Below, piece by piece: positions 12,318-23,292 of a stretch of 64,000 nucleotides of DNA. The DNA comes from Hybos culiciformis (lineage: Eukaryota; Arthropoda; Insecta; Diptera; Hybotidae), in the NCBI GenBank assembly GCA_964007475.1, contig OZ023273.1:70185430-70249429 (forward strand), read 5' to 3'. The notes beneath the pieces are model-generated. The model was not told the DNA's origin. It did no database searches and saw only the letters and a program-made list of their open reading frames with translations. The number at the start of each line of letters is the position of its first letter. Positions within the stretch are counted from its first letter, which is position 1. Made by a program: the position numbers and the translations under genes.

Positions 12318-15300
12318 TTCAATAATTCACTTACAAATAATTGTTCGACTGAAGAGCATCCACCGCACAAGCCAGCACAACAAAATTTAAAAAAAAAACA
12401 TAATGGCATAGTTGCTCTACCTCCGCCAATTTTCAATATTTTTCAAAAAAAAAACTTCGGCACAAAGTAGCACAAGTCAGCACAAAAAGGATTTTCAAAA
12501 ACTCCAAAATGGCGGGGCTAACTTCAGGGACATGAAATTTTGAACTTTATTTTGCAATTTTAGAACGTAGATTTGTATTGTAAGTTGCTGAAGTTGATAC
12601 ATAATATTTTTTATTATAGCAAGCTACAAAATTATGCTTCAAAAATTATAAATATACAGTTCAAAATTTGTTACGGATATCTATATTCGATGAAATTTGA
12701 TGTAACTACGCTATATACTTACGATAAAATTGAGGAACAAAACGATTTCGAAATAAGTAACACTTTAATTTGAAATTTAAATTATACTCAACTTGTTTTT
12801 CTTTCTTTTAAATTTTATTTAGCAGATTTTTTTTCGATGTCTTTTTTTTATTTTTTTTTTTATATTTTTATTTTCGGTAGGGAAACTTCAATAAAATGGA
12901 TGTAATAAGTCAATAATTTATTAAACTTGTTATCTGCTTTAATTATTTCTTAATTTAATATTTAAATATTACTTATTGATTTTTCGCTACTGTGTCCTCG
13001 TTATTTTTTTTTGTTTATACTTTTAAAGAAGTAGATTAAAATTAACGATTAAAATAAATAGTTCAATAAAATTATTTTAAAATTTGTTTTTTTTTTTTGT
13101 AATTTTAATATTAAAATCGATATAGCCTGAAGGACTTTAATCTAAAGTTGTCTTTAATTGTATTAACAATATTTGAAATTCGCTTAATAATATTTTTAAT
13201 TATATAAAAGTATATCATAAATGATGTTGGAGCCCGTTTACGGCATTTTGATTTAAGATACTTCAATTTTGAAGATGAGGCTGAACATATAAGTAATTGG
13301 TACTTATATGGTAAGTAATTGAATCCTTCGGCTGTAATCATTTTTTTAAGTTCCTTGTAATCGATATCGGTCTATCAACATACTAATTTTCATTACAATC
13401 TATTTAAACTTTTATAAAATTTAAAATTTATAAAAATTGTACATGAAAATTATAGACCGTTGGTCGGTTGAAAACCTCTAACTGGAACCCGGAATGATAG
13501 AATCTCAACTTTTAGTCGTCGTGAAAGTGACGAAATTGCGCATATTTTGGCATTTAAAAAATAAAAATCGCTTGGCTTGTAAAACATATATAGTCCGTTT
13601 TTCTTTTTTGATGGAAAACGGTCTAAAAATTGGAAATTATGAATCACGAAAAGTAAAAAAGCTCATCTAGATTGTATCATTAATTTATTAAATTTTGGTG
13701 TAGTTATGACACTTGCATCTTTAAAACAAATCATATTTTTTATCATCAGTGGTTGTATGTAATGAGCTACTAAAATGTATTTTTAATAAAATTTATAAAG
13801 TATCAAACTAAAAATTATTAAATTCTTTTCTTATTAATTTTGTTAATGAATATTAAAATATGTGCAATATAATGTAGAATATGCAGATAATTATAATTAT
13901 TTAGGTGAAAATAACATTTCGTAATTAAGTTTCGAACAAGATGGTAAAAAATAATTGTAAATAATAATAACCTTAATAATACTTAAATCGATAGTTATTT
14001 TTCATTAATTATTTGGCTGGAATTAGGCGTATCAACTACGTCGAGTATTATTTCCGTGTTTCTTTATCCAAAATAAAATTTTTAATATCACCGTAAAAAA
14101 TTCCAACTAAAAATGCAGAGAAAACTAGGCATTATGTATATATTTTGATTACAGAAAAATATTTTTATAATTATGTTATATTTTTTAATGTAACTACGAT
14201 TTACAAGTAGTAGAATAAAATCACAGTACGGTACTTAAGTTTATGTGATTATGTGATAAATCTAGAATTCCATAGTTAATTCGGTTATACGTTATGCCTA
14301 AGCCGGTCGAAATCGTGATGAAAATTAGTTATAGCTTAACGGAAATATTTAAGTTAATCTTAATTTTAATTTTAGAAGTTTTTGTATTAATCGAAAGGAT
14401 TTTCAATTTTATTATTTAAATTTTTTGGAAAGTTTTTTTCACATCAGGGTTTAATCCTTCAAAGTTAGTAAGTTGTTTTCTTGTTTTGATTGAATAGAAT
14501 AATAAATCTTTTTATTTATTATTTTTTAGTGCATTATATAAGTAAAACTTGAAGAAGAAAATCCCCTGTAGTTTTGCTGTTATAAAAAACAAAAAAAAAC
14601 TAAAAATTCTTAAATAAAATATTTGTAATAAATTTTAATAAATTTTATTATCTTATACCTAATCAAATAAATACCGTTTATACTTTATTGCAATCATTAT
14701 TGGTATATAAAAGTATAATCAAAACATCAAATAACGTTGCTTTCTCTATTTTTCAAAAATAAAAAATAAAAAAATCTTGGGAAGTAAATAACTTATGATT
14801 TTTAATCATCATGGGCTCCTTTTCTAATACAAAAATAGCAACTAAAATAAAAAAATCTCTATATATGTATAGTATGTATATGCAAGTAAAATTTGAATTT
14901 TCTTCGTATGTGATACAAAGTTTTTTTTCTCATATGCCTCACAACAAGTGAACAAGTGACAAATATATCTAACTAGAAAATCATTTCATTAATCATGACC
15001 CTGAAAGATTGAACTGTGCAAGCGCCAAATTGAAAAGAGATGCCCCCATGAAGATCATGTGAATATTTTGCGCTTAAATTTTATTAAATAAAAATTGTTT
15101 TTTTTTTATTATCTTATTTATTTAAATGTAAAAATTTCAGGGTTTATCGAAATCAAGTAACTAAATAAAGATTGTAAAAAAATGATTTGACTCTTATGTT
15201 TTCAAGCATTATTTATAATCATTATATCCTTAGATACCCAATCCATGAGAATAATGAAGTTATTACGGCGTTGAACAGTACAATAGCTGAATATGACGAT

Positions 15301-17171
15301 TAAAAGTACTCTGAGTGCGTAAAATATATCAAAGTGACTCAAAGCATTCAATTTAGTTAATTGAGAAAATTGTTCATTCAATAACATATACATACTATTT
15401 GCCAGACATGCCTTAATTAACGGCTTACACTTTTATAAATAAACAAATTTAAACTACTTATATACACATAGGTTAAATGCAATTCATGAATTTCGCGAAA
15501 AGTTTTCGCGGTCATGAGAATTTTGTGCTTGTGAAAGAGTATAACTATTATAATGTTTCCAAAATGAAAATGCAAGAAAGTGTTTTTAAGAATAAGGAAA
15601 AAAATCTTCACAATTGTAAGCGATAAAAATCTTTTAATTTTAAATTTGTGTACACTTACATTTACATCTTTAATAAATTAATTGTAAAAATAAAATAAAA
15701 AATAAAAATATATAATTTCATTCTGTATATTATTTTCATAATATTTCAGTTTAAAACTCTTACCAACTATTTATTTTATATTATTAAATGACGTATATAC
15801 ATACATCACATTTTATCTTTGCCAATATGCTGATTTGTGCAGATGATTGTGTTCAATTATTATTCGAAATTTGATTTTAGTTAAATTGTTAAATTAAATA
15901 AGTAGATTGAAGGCAAATAGTTTGAATTTGCATAGATCTTTTTTTATTATTATTATTATTATTGTTATTGACATTAAATATTTCCAGATCTATGCCCATG
16001 ATTTTTTATGAAACTATCACAACGAAAAACTATTTAGCGAATAAAGGTGATTAATTTTATATATAGATTTATTACAATTTTATAGCATCAAAGTATCTTC
16101 TTTTTTAATTTAAGTGTTAAAAGTTAAGTTAAGAGTCAAAAATTGGTTTTTTTTTTAATATTTTTCACCCATACTTACTAGATATGTAAATATTCATTAA
16201 ATATTCAATAAAAATTTTGATTAATAGGAATAAATAATTCTGGTTACATACAACAGTTTAGTAACAGTTTTTCCAGTTGATTGATGAATGAAGTATTAAA
16301 GATTTTTTAACAATTTCAAACTTTATTCGAAAATATCATTTTCAGGGAAAAATTTATAGCGAGAAAAATAATAGAAAGGAAATATAATGAAAATTTTCAT
16401 GACATAAATTTTGCACAATTATTGCTGATGTAATTTGTTTAAAATTTGTCTGCAGTGGACAACAAAACACCTGATGAATAAAATTGCAAGTTTTCAGGTT
16501 TTTAAGTTTTTTTTTTTTTTCGTCGCTTCAAGTTTTCAAATAGTTTTGTCGTGTGCTTTCTTTTAAATCAAACAATTTCAATTAGTTTTTTTTTTCTGGT
16601 TTTTTTTTTTTTTTTACTCAATGGTTTTTTTTAACCACATGAAAAATTATAGAAAGTGTCTGGAATCGTAAGTCAAATATATGACATTTACACTTGCAGC
16701 GAAATATTCATTCGTAAAGCAAGTTCATTATTTTAAAAGTTGAGAAAAATAATATTTTTATTTTAACAAAGTAATTTTTAATTTTTTTTTTTGTTTTGTA
16801 CGACTGTAAATGATAAGTTTATGGAAATAAAATCGAAATATTAGAATGAAAACTATATTTGATTTATGTTAAAAAAAAATGTATTTCTTACAAACTGTAA
16901 AGATTTATTAGTTATAAGATTTTTCTTCAAAAATCTCTAAGGTTTTTGTATCTCCAATTCATGCTATACAAATAAAATAGTCGTTGTGAATGCCAAAAAA
17001 AAATGTTTGATATTTGAATTATGTATTCCAATAATTAATCGAGTACTTCAACTTGAACTTGTACTATTTTTTGTTGATTAACTATGCAGTAATGTTATAA
17101 AAAAAAAACTTTTGAATTGAAAATTTTCCAAAATATTAAGTTTTCTTAGATCTTAGATAGTATTGAAAAAT
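12318..17171. other. AT-rich intergenic DNA
   Basis: Mostly low complexity, with a (TTA)n microsatellite at about 15945-15963. One segment, about 13209-13310 on the + strand, reads as a protein-like open stretch ending at a GTAAGT donor and is discussed as a finding. ORFs at 13450-13647, 15202-15393 and 15417-15611 on the - strand are not supported as genes. Confidence 0.5.
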
Positions 17172-17742
17172 CAGCGCTGTAGCTCGACCGTATTCTCCAA
17201 AATGGCACTGTCTCACTACATTTAAAACCTAAATGTATCTGTGTAAGTGGGACCGGAGCGGAAGGGTATAGAGAAAGTCTCTTGACGACAATTTATACAA
17301 AATATCTTTAAATAATTATAAATAATACTTTTTGTTGCACATTAAATGATTAGTAGATTAGGGGTCCAATTTGGTTTTGTTTTTGCTATCTTCCCGGATT
17401 TCTGTTTTTTCCGTGGATTTTGCGCAAGTTTCGCAAGTTAGTAACGATCAGATTGAAGGGGAATATTAAGCATACAGATAGTAAATTCCATCGAAATCAA
17501 TCCAGCCGTTTTCGACAACAAGAATTAAACATTGCTCGTTTAATAGTATTAGATTTTTTAATTGTTATAGTGGCAGAAGTCCTTTTTTTACATCATTAAA
17601 AGTTTTCAGTATTTGTATAAACTGGGAGCAGAACAGAGCTTGCAGAGCAAATCTCAGAGCTTGCAGAGCAAATCTCAGAGCTTGAAGAGCAAATCTCAGA
17701 GCTAGAATTGCCTCAACTGCCACTATGAGAGCTAAGGCGCTG
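17172..17742. mobile_element. hAT-type MITE, copy B
   Basis: This is the second copy of the 287-971 element, in the same orientation. Its ends are CAGCGCTGTAGCTC and, inverted, CAGCGCCTTAGCTC. The flanking octamers TGAAAAAT (17164-17171) and AGAAACAT (17743-17750) agree at six of eight positions, consistent with an aged 8-bp target duplication. It is 571 bp against 685 bp for copy A, having lost part of the middle. It has gained extra units of a 21-bp repeat near the right end. No transposase frame is present. Confidence 0.8.
17634..17704. repeat. 21-bp minisatellite inside hAT MITE copy B
   Basis: Three full units of CAGAGCTTGCAGAGCAAATC plus a final T, then a partial fourth unit. Copy A carries only about one related unit (near 904-935). 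Because 21 is a multiple of three, the array produces a repetitive open frame on the - strand with a repeated LRFALQA peptide. That frame is an artefact of the repeat and not a gene. Confidence 0.85.
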
Positions 17743-20700
17743 AGAAACATTGATATAAATTAAGTTATACTTACTGCAAAACTAAAATTTCTGCATCCAA
17801 GATTAGTAGTTTAATTCCAGCATTCAAATAAATTAGCAAAAATAATAAATTAAATACATAATAAGTAGTTTTTTTTATCATTATTTCCATGATGTTTTTA
17901 TAAACCAACATATAATATATACCTACCTAATATAAGTAAATATGTACGTAACTTTTTTTATGGTGATTGAGAAAAAAAAATTTTGTTCATAAATGTGCAT
18001 CTTGAGGTTTGTTTTTTTTTTAAATCTTTCTGTTTTCTTGGGAAATTTATTTTTATTTTTTTTATTATTATTATTATTATTGAAAAAGAAAAAAGAAAGT
18101 TTTTTAACTTACTGCGCTGCGCTTGACAATGTTTCCCAAGAGATTTGTCAAAAAAAAAAAAAACTACAATGAAATTGAAAATTATAATTGTTGTGAGCAT
18201 TTTGAAATAGATGCAGCTTTTTGACGATTTTGCATCAAATTTTTTTTTAGAAATTGTATTTTTAAATTTTTAATATTAATAGTAGCTGAGAATGAAAAGG
18301 TTAAAAAAATTTTAGAATCAATTCTTTTCATTAAATCCTATGATTTTTTTTATGAATTTGTTTTTGTTGACTATGAAAACTTTTTCAAATTTCGATGGAA
18401 ACAAGAATGTTAGTGTGAAAAAAAAAAAAAAATTTAAATAATTAATCTTTTTAAAAACATGTTATTTTCTTTTGTGTATGATGATAAAAGTTATTGATTT
18501 TGCATATTTATACGAAAACAAAATTCATGTTAATAGATCATGTTTTATTATTATTATTATTATAAAATAAAGTTTTTTTTTTAATAAAGTTTAATGACGT
18601 AAACAATATATTATATTAAAAAAAATCAAATAAGATAAATTAATATAATATTTGTTTATTTTATTACGAATGGGTACATTATATACGTAGATGAATTTCT
18701 TCATCATTATACTTTAAGGTAAATAATAATAATTTTATTGATATTTATGTTAGTGTTGAAAAAAGAATAACGTCAAAGATTTTCTGTTAAATTTACCACC
18801 TTCATGTAAATGGTTTTGTGTAATAACTAATAAATAAGCTGCGGATATACATACAAAAAATATTGTCTTTTATCAACATAAAGAATTGCATGCTAGAATA
18901 AAATTGAATAACTGAAAAAGTGTTATGAAAATTACTAAATTTTGATGTGACCCTGCTTATTGCTTATTAACAGATTTAAATATAAGATGAGCCTATAATT
19001 AACCCTTAATTTTAAGTTTCTCAATATAATGTATCTATATGAGTATATGATATAAAAATAAAATTTCCCAATTTAATAAAAACTGAATAATGAAGTAAGC
19101 GCGAATATAGTGTAATATAAAACATGTGAAAATAACAAAATTTTATTTATATTTTATGATTCAAACTATTAAAAAAATTTTTGGACATTTCTTTTCAAAT
19201 AACAAAATATCATCAGCTAATAAAATTCAGAAAAATAAAATTGTTACCAAAAAAAAAATAAAAAAGTTGAGAAAGAAAAATATTCAAGGTTAACAGTTCA
19301 TTATAATTCTTTTTTTTTATATCGATTTAATAATATTTTTATGCTAAATAGCATTGATGAAGATACTAGCAACCGGTTTGAGCAGTTCCCAACTTTTTCT
19401 AATATACTACGCCGCGCTAATAAAATGAAGAATTTAATAAAAAAAAATTCAAAATACTAAGAGTGAAATTTAATACGAAATGATTTATTGATGGAATAAA
19501 TGAAAAATGTTTGCAATTATTTGATTTATAACTTTATTTTTATTTTTGTTTTCAATATTTTAATACATACCTAGGTGGAGCAAGGTTAGGGCAATAAACC
19601 ATCTTTGATAATTTCAATATAAAATCATTTAAATTTTGGTTCAGATATTTCATATTATAGTTTAACATTTCACATATTACGCACATTTATTGAATTGAAG
19701 AAAATGAAATTTCAGAAAATGATTTTAATGTTCGAAATAAATTGATAAGAGCTCTCAAGCTCAAGGAGTTAATTCAATTTAATTATCAAATATAAAACTA
19801 ATGTTCTCGTGAAAACAAAACTATTGTAGGCATATGGTAAACATCTTCAATGAACAACGATTGACAGTCAAAATTATAACCTTATATTTTATACTCAATT
19901 TGAACATTCATCATAAAACTCTGTCTTAAATCAATGCAATTCGTAAAGCCTTATATAATTATTAAATTATTTCCTGCATGAATTTATAATCGCAAACTAG
20001 AAATCCTATAATGATAACAAAACACTTTTAATTTTAAAATTTAAGAAGATTATTTTCTTTTCATATTATAATATATACATACTATTTAACATTGAAATAA
20101 ACACAAATGTGTTATCATTTATTTTTTTTATTTAAGTCGAGCACTAAAATATGTCAGGAAAGGTGTGTTTTGATATCGCATCATTTATTTTATTATAAAT
20201 CTATATAACATTAAAAAAAATCAAAAACAAAAACATCTCTTAAAATGTTTATAAATGAATAGCCAAAAAAAAAAGTGAATCATTTTAACTTGAAATAAGC
20301 CGTACTACTCTTGCATAATAAATCAATTAAAAAAATAAATATATATAAATAATATAATATTGATTAATTCCTAAAAGTTTTCTATTTGAATATAATAGAC
20401 TTGCCCATATTATCGTCATCTTTATTGACATTTACTTAAAAATATTAAGCATATTTAAAATACAACAAACTATACAAACTTTTTTTTTGTTTTTAATTAT
20501 TTCCCTGATGTAGTTACAAGCCAATATTTGCTATGAACATGTAGGCAGTACTGTTTAATCATAAGTAATTTATTTAATTTATTTTCGCTTTTTAAAAATA
20601 TTTGAATTTGACCCTCAGTTTCTTTTCGGTTTTAACCTTTTTTACTCAATTTACTTCTTTAACAACTAAATATATCATTTTTAAAATTTTATGATATTAA

Positions 20701-21569
20701 ATCAAGGAAACTGTCGTGGAAAATTGATTTTAGCAGATGAAACGAAGGAAGTTCGATGTAACTATATATAGAATAGTAAAAAAAAATATTTGAAAACGTA
20801 CGTTATAACAACAATGTTTTTGAGAGGTTTCACAATTTTTTTCGTTATATAAATAGAAAAGAAGGAAAATAAGGAAAATAAAAAAAAAGACACTCAAATC
20901 TTTTGGTCTTAATTTTAATTACTTTTTTATTTCTTTTTAACTTCCTTTTTACGTTTTGTACGCAAATTTCCAAAAAAAAACACTAACATTCGAACTGAAA
21001 ACATTTCAAAATATTTTTTAATTCATTTCAAAAATAATATACATCAAATTAATGTCCTATTATTATTTTTCTTCCGGGTAATTTTTCTTTTACCAACCAT
21101 ACTACCATATTGTTATAACTAATAACGAACAATTTTTTTTCAACCACCAAAAATAAGTGATTTCCCATAAGATAAAAAAAATTTCAAATGAAAGCTTAAA
21201 AGTGATTATTTTCCGAGTTGCTTCTATCATATCGTTTCAAGTAAATTAAAAATCAAACAAGAAAATAATCAAATATGAAATAGGAAAAATCAACAACCAC
21301 ATCTTAGATAGTTCAATAGCACTTTCTCTAAATGAATATTTTAGTGCTACGTTAGATTAAAAAATTGTAAAAAATATAAATAAAAAACTTAAATATATGT
21401 ATGTTTATTATTGAATGAATAAAAAAAAAATATTAAGGAGGGTATTCTATAGTTTTAAAATATAGGAAGCATATTTGTTTTGACAACACTATGAAACTTT
21501 TTAACTTACCCTTGTTACAATGATCTTCCTCATCGAAACTGTCAACGTCATGAAGATTTGTAAAGAAAC
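17743..21569. other. AT-rich intergenic DNA
   Basis: No supported gene. A (TTA)n tract lies at about 18060-18081 and another at about 18547-18562. A GC-richer patch at 18107-18150 reads on the - strand as a short open stretch next to a GTAAGT sequence, but it is too short to call an exon. Another unexplained GC patch is at 19370-19425. Confidence 0.5.
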
Positions 21570-22625
21570 CGTTGATATTGTCGTTAAGTTATCAAATAAA
21601 TTAAACTTATTGGTCGATTGAACTATATCTAAGATCCTGGATTGTAGGAAAAACAATTAAAAGATATCGGTGTACCCAAGGGTGTGTTCTCTCCCCAACC
21701 CTCTTTTTAGTTTTCATTAATGATCTTCTGCAATCAACACTCAATCCCATCCACAGCTTCACCGATGACAGTAACTTGGTGGCATGATACGATTTTATTA
21801 ACAGGAAATCAGCATCATTAAATGCTGTTACCACGAAACGAAATTTTGTACAAAGTAGCATAAATCACGACCTATCCAAAATTTCACAATTGGTCTTCTC
21901 AACAGAGTTGAGTTTAACGCTTCTAAAATGCAATGCTGCCTTATTTCTAGAAAGCTGTCAAACCAACTTTCTTTTCATGGCGAGAGTATTGGAAAATCTG
22001 GAAAGATATAAACATTACTTTCCCCCCTCTGATCTCTTAAACATTTACAAATCCTACTTACGACCGAAATTAGAATATTATTCACATATAAGGGCTGGTG
22101 CTCCTAAAACCCATCCTGAGTACCTGGACAAAGTTCGGAGAAGGGCTAGTAGATTGATCTACGATCACCAAACCACCAGCTCTTTAACTTCACTCAATCA
22201 CTTTCAATTTTCTATAAATACCTTGTTGAAACGGATACGTGTTCCCTGGAAGTAAAGGCTCTACTTCCTCCACTTCAAGTATTTTCACCCCAAACACGTA
22301 CCGCTTCAATGTCACACCACATATTTCGTCAAAATTCCCAGATGTGATAGAACAAGCTTTGGAGATTCGTTGTCAATTCGCATCTCGAGAGTGTGGAATG
22401 CTCTCTTCAAATTTGTTCCCTACAGCTGGCAGACGTTTGATTTACGACTTACGCCGCTTTAAGAAGAGTGTAAATGATTACCTACTGACTGTCCCACTTT
22501 TTAATCCCGTCTAAACTTCCTGTCCCCATTATTTAATCCATACTTCTTTAAGTATAAAAGGTATCCCAACTTGTGATTTGGTAACTTTAATAAAAAAATT
22601 TAAAATAAAAAAAAAAATTTAAATT
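21570..22625 (+). pseudogene. Non-LTR retrotransposon, 5'-truncated dead reverse-transcriptase 3' end
   Basis: The + strand encodes pieces of the C-terminal half of a LINE-type reverse transcriptase. QGCVLSPTLF (21677-21706) is the conserved RT block before the active site. It is followed by FTDD (21758-21769) at the catalytic [FY]xDD position and then an in-frame stop at 21785-21787. Further on come YKSYLRPKLEYYSHI and RRRASRLIYD, the typical thumb/C-terminal region of Jockey/CR1-like elements, and finally FKKSVNDYLLTV with a stop at 22512-22514. Reading requires several frame changes and passes further stops near 22340, and roughly 60 residues after the SRK region appear deleted. The 3' end has an A-rich tail at about 22590-22625. 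The clade is inferred from motif style. It is certainly inactive. Confidence 0.9.
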
Positions 22626-22927
22626 GACCAAACAGGGTGAATTGAATTCTCTTTATGATCAGAATTATACCTAAATGTTAGTCGCAATTATCACTTAATG
22701 TTATCTCAGATTGAAACAAAATTAAAATGATAACATTAATTTTAAGCAATATATCGCGCCAAGCAGGCCCATGAAGAGTGGGGTCAGGATGGTCTTTTGA
22801 CATGGGCATCTTAACACAGCACTTTTATGTACGCAACAAACAACTAACTCCTCAGTATTATGATTTCATTCTTGTAGTACTTAGTGGAATATTTATATGA
22901 GTGAGTTGCCAACATAAGTTGAAATGA
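22626..22927. other. Noncoding, with a GC-richer islet at about 22746-22830
   Basis: The islet contains GCGCCAAGCAGGCCCATGAA and is open for about 40 codons on the + strand between stops near 22770 and 22900. I do not recognise the peptide. It may be the relic of another mobile element or upstream DNA of the candidate small gene that follows. Confidence 0.4.
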
Positions 22928-22967
22928 TTATATAAAAGTTTATTAAGCAGTAGTTACTACTTGGTTA
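22928..22967 (+). promoter_or_regulatory. Candidate TATA-box promoter of a small gene
   Basis: TTATATAAAAG at 22928-22938 is a full-consensus TATA box. About 30-36 nt downstream is TTAGTAG (22965-22971), close to the insect initiator TCAGT. The ATG, intron and poly(A) signal downstream are correctly ordered. TATA-like strings are common in AT-rich DNA, so support rests on the whole arrangement. Confidence 0.3.
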
Positions 22968-23061
22968 GTAGTAGCTTTTAGTTTTCAAAAGTTTAAAATG
23001 AAATTGTTTTAATTTTTTGCTCTAGAATTGAATTAACCTCTTTTTGTAGTTCATTAAAACT

Positions 23062-23220
23062 ATGGTAAGTTTTTTTCATTAACTTCATTTATTTTGTTTG
23101 ACCTGAGCCTTCAAAAGTCTCTCACAGGCCCTGGTGCCACGAGATGTCTTCCGAAACGAAAAGATTTCTTCTAATTTCAATCCAAATCTAATAGGTTTTT
23201 CTTCTACAAATTTAAATTGA
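23062..23220 (+). CDS. Candidate two-exon small ORF, 31 residues, unknown function
   Basis: Exon 1 ends exactly after an ATG (23062-23064) at ATG|GTAAGT. A 63-nt intron (23065-23127) has a pyrimidine-rich middle, a TTAAC branch-like motif and the acceptor TCTCTCACAG. Exon 2 (23128-23220) continues in frame with ALVPRDVFRNEKI and runs to TGA at 23218-23220. The start has A at -3 and G at +4, and an in-frame TAG lies 15 nt upstream, so this ATG is the only possible start on this model. The first half of exon 2 is much richer in G+C than its surroundings. A TATA box lies upstream and AATAAA lies 67 nt after the stop. There is no signal peptide or membrane segment, and I do not recognise the peptide. 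It could be the 5' end of a larger broken gene or part of a mobile element. Confidence 0.33.
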
Positions 23221-23286
23221 TTTTTTTTTTCTTAATCAAATATGCAATTTAATAATGCTTCCGCTAAAAAAAAAAATTATTTTACA

Positions 23287-23292
23287 AATAAA
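23287..23292 (+). terminator. Poly(A) signal for the candidate small gene
   Basis: AATAAA follows the TGA by 67 nt and is followed by a T/GT-rich stretch (TGTTTTGTTTTT), as expected of a cleavage site. Such hexamers are frequent here, so it is supportive only in context. Confidence 0.3.
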
